Shown: piece by piece, positions 1-4,257 of the stretch
How positions within the stretch are numbered: the first letter of the stretch is position 1
Layout: each line of letters starts with the position of its first letter
Assembly: GCA_003158705.1 (NCBI GenBank)
Contig: PMKX01000107.1
Coordinates: 1-5,363, forward strand
Length of the DNA: 5,363 nt
Reading direction: 5' to 3'
From: Actinomycetota bacterium
Lineage (GTDB): Bacteria > Actinomycetota > Thermoleophilia > UBA2241
Made by a program: the position numbers and the translations under genes
The notes under the pieces: generated by a model
What the model saw: only the letters and a program-made list of their open reading frames with translations
What the model was told of the DNA's origin: nothing
Databases searched by the model: none

Positions 1-26
1 GCGGGAGAGTAGGACGCCGCCGGAAT
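1..26 (+). rRNA. rrf: 5S ribosomal RNA, 3' end only
   Basis: The first bases (GCGGGAGAGTAGGACGCCGC, then CGGAAT) match the conserved 3' end of bacterial 5S rRNA, where a GAGAGTAGG element precedes the GCCGCC strand of the terminal helix. The 5' partner strand and about 90 bases of the gene lie left of the window. A strong terminator hairpin begins 7 bases after the inferred end, as expected for the last gene of a 16S-23S-5S operon. The exact 3' end is estimated from the usual length of the tail. The call rests on a short match plus context. Confidence 0.8.
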
Positions 27-32
27 TGTGGT

Positions 33-72
33 ACGAAGGGGCGGGATGCCGACAGGCATCCCGCCCCTTCGT
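33..72 (+). terminator. rRNA operon terminator hairpin
   Basis: An inverted repeat pairs 33-50 with 55-72 over 18 consecutive base pairs without mismatch (arm ACGAAGGGGCGGGATGCC), closed by the tetraloop GACA. It starts a few bases after the 5S end. Only a weak T-containing tail (CGTTCAGG) follows, so it is not a textbook U-tract terminator, but a stem of this strength right after an rRNA gene is best read as the operon terminator. Being symmetric, it could also stop transcripts arriving from the convergent minus-strand gene. Confidence 0.85.
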
Positions 73-105
73 CGTTCAGGCGTGATGGCGACAGGCTCGG
101 TGGTT

Positions 106-177
106 GTTTGCGCCGGTTGGCGCCGCATGTCGGCATGGCGGCGCCGAACGCTGCAAACGCGGTGTCACGGGGTGACA
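106..177. terminator. Hairpin cluster between convergent transcription units
   Basis: Three nested or adjacent structures sit in the 164-base spacer between the rRNA terminator and the stop of the minus-strand gene. The core stem pairs GGCGCCGCATG (119-129) with CAT-GCGGCGCC (134-145), 11 pairs with one bulged G and loop TCGG. GTTTGC (106-111) and GCAAAC (153-158) can close around it. Next to it TGTCAC (163-168) pairs with GTGACA (172-177) around GGG. They lie 67-140 bases past the minus-strand stop, so they may end that transcript. No T-run follows on either strand. The TGTCAC-GGG-GTGACA part could instead be a protein-binding palindrome. Confidence 0.4.
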
Positions 178-243
178 GTTGTGAGCCCCGCACGATCGGC
201 ACTGTGTCATGACTTCTCCTTCACCTGAGCCACGTGGCCTGCG

Positions 244-720
244 TCAGCGAGTCTCGAGCCGCCGGCGGATGCTGGACACGTTCTCGTTGATCCGGAAGAT
301 CACCACGAGCAGCTCCAGGTAGATGCGTATGGCCAAGGCCGAGATCAGCATGAGGACGATGCCGACAAGCACCACAGTGCCGTTGAGACTGCTCTCACCG
401 AAGTAGCTTACTGTGTGCCCGGTGCGGTCGATGAAGTTGATCCAAAAGATCACGTTGAGGATCTCGGCGAGCCAGAAGATGATCTGGATGATCACCGGCG
501 TCAGCATCCGGCGGAAGGCGAGAAAGTCGACAAACGAGTTGGGAGGGCTTGGAGGAGCTTGTGCGCCACCTCCCTGCACGGCTGTCTGGCCCCAGGTCGG
601 GGGTGGTGGCGGCGGTGTGCTGCTCTGCACCTGGCTGCTCGGCCACGCGGGTGCTCCGCACTGCGGACAGAACGTGGCCTGTTCGGGCAGGTCACGTCCG
701 CATGATGCGCATGAAGCCAT
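244..720 (-). CDS. Zinc-ribbon DUF4282-like membrane protein
   Basis: A protein of 158 residues. Residues 4-21 form a zinc ribbon with two CxxC knuckles (C4, C7, C18, C21). Residues 27-60 are a Pro/Gln/Gly-rich linker with a run of seven prolines. Two hydrophobic segments follow, about 73-96 and 114-133, preceded by FVDFLAFRRMLTP and followed by YLELLVVIFRINENV (134-148). This layout, short FxxFRRM lead, two helices, then an E-x(4)-F-R-I-x-E amphipathic tail, resembles DUF4282 proteins, whose function is unknown. The tail is basic (IRRRLETR) and probably cytoplasmic. The ATG is well supported: AAGGAGGAA lies just upstream on the minus strand (complement of about 724-732). The gene stands alone and converges on the rRNA operon. 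The membrane and zinc-ribbon reading is firm; the family name rests on recalled motif similarity. Confidence 0.85.
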   Translation of the reverse strand: MASCASCGRDLPEQATFCPQCGAPAWPSSQVQSSTPPPPPPTWGQTAVQGGGAQAPPSPPNSFVDFLAFRRMLTPVIIQIIFWLAEILNVIFWINFIDRTGHTVSYFGESSLNGTVVLVGIVLMLISALAIRIYLELLVVIFRINENVSSIRRRLETR

Positions 721-988
721 GTCTTCCTCCTTGAGCGAATCGCTGTTTGGACCGCAGACTCGGGTGACTCTCCCGGTGAGTGCTGCGGTGGAGCACTGAC
801 TCCAGGAACGGCCAGAGACAGGGAACCCAGCCTTGTTGACGCTCCATCCCGTCGCCCTCAGGCTCAGACCCGGACGGCGACCCCCACGCGGTCCCTCGTA
901 TGGCTCTTCGGCACGTACTCTATCAGTGCGCTGCGGATAGGCGCAGTGTGGCGCTCTCCCGCAAAAGGTGAGCTGCTCCAGTTCACAG
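721..988. other. Non-coding spacer upstream of the minus-strand gene
   Basis: This stretch separates the minus-strand zinc-ribbon gene from the insertion-sequence relic. It holds that gene's ribosome binding site (about 724-732) and must hold its promoter, though I cannot point to convincing -35 and -10 boxes. A 6-bp hairpin pairs AGTGCT (779-784) with AGCACT (792-797) around GCGGTGG, in the 5' region of that gene. No credible plus-strand coding region is visible. The rest shows no structure I can name. Confidence 0.5.
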
Positions 989-1613
989 CGTTGTTGACAG
1001 GTGAGGGGACCACCTTGTCGGTTTGTTGGTGTCCAAGCCAGGAACCGAAAGGGAGGCCCGCATGTCGCATCCTAACGCCAGACTGACCTCGTCGACACCA
1101 AGAAGCTGGGCCGCATCGGGCCCTGCGGCGGCAAGCGCATCCACGGCTGGAGCCACCGCTACGAGCATGGCGGCATCGGCTGGGACTACGCCTACGTGGC
1201 CGTCGATGACGCCACACGCCTGGCCTATGCCGAGGAGCTCAGCGACGAACGCAGCGCCACGGCGACCGCCTTCTTGGAGCGCGCTCTGACCTTCTGCGAA
1301 AGCCACGGCATCACGGTCGAGCGCTTGCTGACCGACAACGGAAGCTGCTACGTCTCTCAGGCCTTCGGCGAGCGCGTCTGTGCACACGGCCTGCGGCATC
1401 TGCGCACGCGCCCGCGGCGGCCGCAGACCAACGGCAAGCCGGAGGCGTTCGTCACAAGACGTTGCAGAACGGCTGCGCCTACGGCGACCCCACGACTCGA
1501 CTGCCGAACGAATCGCCGCCCCCCCAGGGCTTCCTCAGCTACTAGAATGGCTACCGATCGCATGGCGGATTGGACGGCGACACATCGCTCGGCAGGCTGA
1601 GAGTGTCACAACG
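989..1613 (+). mobile_element. IS481-family insertion sequence, decayed relic
   Basis: The stretch carries a broken IS481-type transposase flanked by candidate terminal inverted repeats. The left candidate is CGTTGTTGACAGGTGAG (989-1005). The reverse complement of the right candidate (1597-1613) reads CGTTGTGACACTCTCAG, which matches the left through CGTTGT and GACA with one base missing. Many IS481 transposases run into their right repeat through a V-N-N segment; here the same place reads AGTGTCACAACG, one A short of AGTGTCAACAACG. The relic is about 625 bases against roughly 1 kb or more for intact elements, mostly because of a deletion near its left end. Element limits are inferred, and no target-site duplication could be confirmed. 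Confidence 0.65.
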
Positions 1614-1615
1614 TC
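1062..1615 (+). pseudogene. IS481-family transposase, deleted and frameshifted
   Basis: The ATG at 1062 follows GGGAGG (1050-1055) and opens MSHPNARLT, the usual start of IS481 transposases. At about 1083-1090 this jumps to another frame that reads DLVDTKKLGRIG, the start of the catalytic domain, so the N-terminal helix-turn-helix region (on the order of 100 codons) is gone. The catalytic part runs through DYAYVAVDDATRLAYAEEL and LLTDNGS to RPQTNGKPEAFV. The acidic triad is preserved at codons 1094 (D), 1334 (D) and 1442 (E), with 35 residues between the last two, a DD35E arrangement. After 1453 a frameshift moves to KTLQNGCAYGDP, another to HDSTAERIAA, then back to GFLSY followed by TAG at 1543, where a second tyrosine (YYN) is expected. 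The end reads NGYRSHGGLDGDTSLGRLRV. It cannot make a working transposase. Confidence 0.88.
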
Positions 1616-1727
1616 GTGAAGCAGAGTAACGCCGCGGCCCCTGCTGCTTCCCCTGCACACGGCTGTTGCTCCGCCGCCACGAGTCACCGACGTTGCCCAT
1701 TGCGCTGGGAGGAAGATTGCGTGAGCA

Positions 1728-1745
1728 TTGACCTTGCAGGGTCAA
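1728..1745 (+). promoter_or_regulatory. Short inverted repeat ahead of the ATG at 1766
   Basis: TTGACC (1728-1733) and GGTCAA (1740-1745) form a perfect 6-bp inverted repeat around TTGCAG, ending 20 bases before the ATG at 1766 and 9 bases before its Shine-Dalgarno AAGGAG (1755-1760). It could be an operator or a small leader hairpin. If translation instead began at the GTG at 1721 it would lie inside the coding region and mean little. The repeat is visible; its role is speculative. Confidence 0.25.
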
Positions 1746-1765
1746 GCGTGGGACAAGGAGTGGAG

Positions 1766-2509
1766 ATGGACGCGAGCAGGGTGTCACGCAACGACTGGAT
1801 CATCGGCGGGGGCTTCGTGCTCATGTTCATCGGCACCGTGACTCCCTGGTACGGGTACGGGGCTGGCGGTTTCGATTTCACGTTGAACGGTTGGCACGGC
1901 GCTTACCTGGGCTGGCTCACCTTCCTGCTGTGTCTGGTGGCTGCGGCTGCAGTGCTGCGCCATCTTGTGCCTGAGCTCGGCGCTGCGCTGCCAGTCCAGG
2001 ACGCTGTGATTGCCTTGGCGTGTGGTGCTGTCTCGGCGCTTATCGTCTTCATCCGCCTGTTCATGGCACCCCAGGAATTTGGTGTCCACTTTGGCTTGCG
2101 CTGGGGCATCTTCGTGGCGCTAATCGGTGCCGCGGTCGTCGGCGTCGCCGGCTTCCTCAAGTACGCTGAGGTCGGGACGCCAGCCGCCGCCACTATCGCG
2201 CCTCCAGCTCCGCTGGCTCAACCTGTGCCGCCGGCGCCCATGTCTCAGCCTGCGCCCCCGGCGCAGGTCGCGGCCCCGGCCCCGGCCGTTCAGCCGACGC
2301 TGCCCGTGCCGACCATGTCGTCGCCTCCGGCGGCACCCGCGCAAGCCGCTCCGGCGGCGCTTGCCCCGGCGGCCGCAGAGGGCGCGCCGGCGACGGCGCA
2401 GAGCGCGGCCGCCGCATCGGCGCGGTTCTGCATCAAGTGCGGCAGCGCCTTCCCGTCGGCCGAGGCGCGTTTCTGCGCCAAGTGCGGCACGCCGCGTCAG
2501 CAGGCGTAG
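1766..2509 (+). CDS. Four-helix membrane protein with C-terminal zinc ribbon
   Basis: From the ATG the protein has 247 residues. Four hydrophobic segments lie at about 11-30, 46-67, 79-100 and 111-133, with a PWYGYG turn after the first. An Ala/Pro-rich linker of low complexity spans about 137-219, and a zinc ribbon closes the protein (C222, C225, C237, C240, FCIKCG and FCAKCG). The linker and ribbon should be on the same side of the membrane as the N terminus, most likely the cytoplasm. Function is unknown; such ribbons often mediate protein contacts. ATG 1766 has AAGGAG at 1755-1760. An in-frame GTG at 1721 also has a good site (GGGAGG, 1707-1712) and would add 15 residues (262 in total). 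I prefer 1766 because the extension is not hydrophobic and helix 1 begins soon after. Upstream is the IS481 relic; downstream a large hairpin may end transcription. Confidence 0.85.
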   Translation: MDASRVSRNDWIIGGGFVLMFIGTVTPWYGYGAGGFDFTLNGWHGAYLGWLTFLLCLVAAAAVLRHLVPELGAALPVQDAVIALACGAVSALIVFIRLFMAPQEFGVHFGLRWGIFVALIGAAVVGVAGFLKYAEVGTPAAATIAPPAPLAQPVPPAPMSQPAPPAQVAAPAPAVQPTLPVPTMSSPPAAPAQAAPAALAPAAAEGAPATAQSAAAASARFCIKCGSAFPSAEARFCAKCGTPRQQA

Positions 2510-2617
2510 AGAGGCGTGACGCCCGGCGGCAGACGTAAGAAGCGTAGGGCCCAACGGCAGATGTGTGCAGGCGGCCGGGCGCATCAGAGGCCTGGGGCGC
2601 CACAAGTCGGGCACGCC

Positions 2618-2671
2618 ACAAGGGATTCGTGTCCTAAGTCCGTGAATGGCCGGACGGCACGAATCCCTTGT
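2618..2671 (+). terminator. Long two-part hairpin, candidate terminator
   Basis: ACAAGGGATTCGTG (2618-2631) pairs perfectly with CACGAATCCCTTGT (2658-2671), 14 base pairs. Inside it a second stem pairs GTCCG (2638-2642) with CGGAC (2651-2655) around an 8-base loop, separated from the outer stem by small internal loops. The bases after the right arm (TGTTGG) are only mildly T-rich. It stands 108 bases after the stop of the zinc-ribbon gene and 156 bases before the methyltransferase start, so it probably insulates the two units. It may also be a structured leader or a dispersed repeat element. Confidence 0.5.
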
Positions 2672-2753
2672 TGTTGGCCAGCCTGAGCTACGGATTCTGC
2701 GGCAAACCTGGCCATAGGACGCTCGTCGCGTGCGAGTCTGGCGGGCGATGTGC

Positions 2754-2759
2754 TAGCGT
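2754..2759 (+). promoter_or_regulatory. Candidate -10 box for the methyltransferase operon
   Basis: TAGCGT within TGCTAGCGT fits the loose TAnnnT pattern with an upstream TGn, typical of high-GC bacterial promoters. It lies about 69 bases before the GTG start at 2828, leaving room for a leader. The expected -35 position (about 2731-2736, TGCGAG) is a poor match, so either an activator is needed or the call is wrong. Confidence 0.3.
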
Positions 2760-2792
2760 GTGCGACACGTGAGTGTGCTGCCGACGGCAGCA
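2757..2792 (+). promoter_or_regulatory. Two adjacent palindromes, candidate operators
   Basis: CGTGT-GCG-ACACG (2757-2769) is a perfect 13-base palindrome about its centre and overlaps the candidate -10 box. Seven bases further on, TGCTGCCG-A-CGGCAGCA (2776-2792) is a perfect 17-base palindrome ending 35 bases before the GTG start. The second has essentially no loop if all pairs form, which suits a dimeric repressor site better than an RNA hairpin, although a 7-bp stem with a GAC loop is possible. The position over and just after the likely promoter is where repressors of catabolic operons bind. No regulator gene is in the window to pair with them. Confidence 0.4.
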
Positions 2793-2827
2793 GACTGTGC
2801 GTCGAGTGCAAGTGAGGAGGAACGGCG

Positions 2828-4246
2828 GTGGCGCAGGCAAGGATCACGTATCTCTCCGAGGGCGAGAAGCAGTTCGTGCACGAACAGACGCTGCGCGTGC
2901 TGGCAGAGGTGGGCGTCGCCTACAACACGCCGCAGGCGATCGAGTTGCTCGCGGCGGCTGGTGCACAGGTCGACAGAGAGAACCTCACGGCTCGGCTAGG
3001 CTGGGAGCTGATCGAAGCCTGCCTGAAGACTGTCCCCAAGCGGATCCTTCTGGCGGGGCGCCGGCCAGTGAACGACCGTGTGCTCGGCGAGTGGCCCCTG
3101 GTGGCCACGAGCGACGGGATGACGACCTACATGTACGACGACCTGACAGGTGAGCGCCGGCCGGGCACTGCCGATGACCTCGCCACGCTGGCGCGCCTGT
3201 CCGATGCGCTCGACGAGATCGACGTGGTGTGGCCGTCGCCCATGACTGGCGACGTGGACCCGTGGACGATGCCGCTCGTGGCACAGGCCACCATGGTGCG
3301 CAACTCGAGCAAGCACGTGCAGGACGAGGTGCGCACGCCGGAGATGGTCGAGCCGATCCTGGAGATCTACGAGGCGGCTGTCGGCGCGCCGCTCACGGAG
3401 CGCCCGTACTTCTCGGTCACGAACTGCACCATCGCGCCGCTGCAGCACGACAAAGAGATGACCGAGGCCGGGCTTAAGCTGTGCCGGCGCGGCGTGCCCA
3501 TCTTCATCCTGCCGATGCCCCAGGCCGGGACCACCGGGCCGATGACCTTGCTCGGCACGTGCATCGTCAACATGGCCGAGCTGCTCTCGGCGGTGGTGCT
3601 GTTCCAGCTGGCCCAACCGGGTTGCGCACTCATCTCGGGCGTAGGCTCGGCGGTGGCCGAGATGCGCACCGGTGGCTACATCAGCGCCGGTCCCGAAATA
3701 GGCCTGATCAACCTGATGTGCCTGGAGATGAGCAAGCGCTACGGGCTCCTCACGCAGGCGACCGGTATCTCCAGCGACGCCAAAGCCTGCAACTTCCAGG
3801 CCGGCTCCGAGGGTGGCATGACCGGCCTCGTGGCCGCCCTGGCCGGCGCCGATTCGCTCATCGCCTGCGGCGGCTTGGATGGCGTCCAGAACTCGAGCCT
3901 GGCAAAGGTGATCCTCGACTGTGATTCGGTAGCCGCCATCCGCCGCTACCTGCGCGAGGACCCGATCGACGAAGCCAAGGCGCTGATGGACGACATCATC
4001 GGCGTGGGCATCGGGGGTCACTATCTGGGGCGCCGCAGCACGCGCACCTTTTCGCGCACGGAGGTCTGGCGGCCGGCAAGCTTCCAGCGCGGCACGTTCG
4101 AAGAGTTCAAGGAGAAGCCGCTCGTGCAGCAGGCCGTGGAGCGTGCGCACGAGCTGTTGGCGACGCACGAGGTCGAGCCGCTGCCCGACGGCGTGGATCG
4201 GCACATCGACGACGTCATCGCACGATGGCTCGCCATCCCACACTGA
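2828..4246 (+). CDS. MttB-family (COG5598) corrinoid methyltransferase, non-pyrrolysine
   Basis: A complete protein of 472 residues, the usual family size. Family members are TIM-barrel proteins that move a methyl group from a methylamine or quaternary amine to the cobalt of a corrinoid protein in the cytoplasm. Visible marks are YMYDD (101-105), the NCTIAPL segment (199-205), ILPMPQAGTTGPMT (227-240), a conserved stretch at 245-266, SDAK (316-319) followed by Q324, and the C-terminal HYL...RTEVWRP region (398-416). Classical trimethylamine MttB carries pyrrolysine encoded by an in-frame TAG; this gene has none, so it belongs with relatives such as glycine betaine methyltransferase MtgB. The substrate cannot be read from sequence. 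GTG 2828 is chosen because GAGGAGG (2814-2820) sits 7 bases before it and the resulting N terminus (MAQARITYLSE) parallels the next gene. It is probably the first gene of an operon with its paralog. Confidence 0.9.
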   Translation: MAQARITYLSEGEKQFVHEQTLRVLAEVGVAYNTPQAIELLAAAGAQVDRENLTARLGWELIEACLKTVPKRILLAGRRPVNDRVLGEWPLVATSDGMTTYMYDDLTGERRPGTADDLATLARLSDALDEIDVVWPSPMTGDVDPWTMPLVAQATMVRNSSKHVQDEVRTPEMVEPILEIYEAAVGAPLTERPYFSVTNCTIAPLQHDKEMTEAGLKLCRRGVPIFILPMPQAGTTGPMTLLGTCIVNMAELLSAVVLFQLAQPGCALISGVGSAVAEMRTGGYISAGPEIGLINLMCLEMSKRYGLLTQATGISSDAKACNFQAGSEGGMTGLVAALAGADSLIACGGLDGVQNSSLAKVILDCDSVAAIRRYLREDPIDEAKALMDDIIGVGIGGHYLGRRSTRTFSRTEVWRPASFQRGTFEEFKEKPLVQQAVERAHELLATHEVEPLPDGVDRHIDDVIARWLAIPH

Positions 4247-4257
4247 CGGGAGTACCC

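Larger units (their letters stand above)
2510..2827. other. Non-coding region before the methyltransferase genes
   Basis: This 318-base gap holds a strong hairpin (2618-2671) in its middle, two compact palindromes (2757-2769 and 2776-2792) near its right end, and the ribosome binding site GAGGAGG (2814-2820) of the following gene. The sequence TGCTAGCGT (2751-2759) resembles an extended -10 promoter box, but I see no convincing -35 at the right distance. No RNA gene or small coding region could be supported. Confidence 0.5.

Noticed and set aside
206..213. GTCATGAC palindrome in the spacer left of the minus-strand gene
   Set aside because: An 8-base palindrome is expected by chance at this length, and its place downstream of a stop codon gives it no obvious regulatory role.
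864..1399. Overlapping minus-strand open frames around the IS relic
   Set aside because: No good start site or domain. They lie mostly opposite the transposase remnant. The tail near 864-960 reads smoothly but I recognise no family.
2160..2420. Repetitive-looking stretch that might be a tandem repeat or CRISPR-like array
   Set aside because: The repetition is irregular Ala/Pro codon usage within a coding linker; there is no fixed repeat unit or spacer.
2120..2621. Several arginine- or alanine-rich frames on both strands over the zinc-ribbon linker
   Set aside because: These come from the low-complexity GCC/CCG codons of the Ala/Pro linker read in other frames.
2996..4243. Long minus-strand open frame (415 codons) opposite the first methyltransferase
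   Set aside because: It is a shadow of a GC-rich gene: its protein is rich in His, Arg, Ala and Gly with no recognisable domain, while the plus strand encodes a clear family protein.
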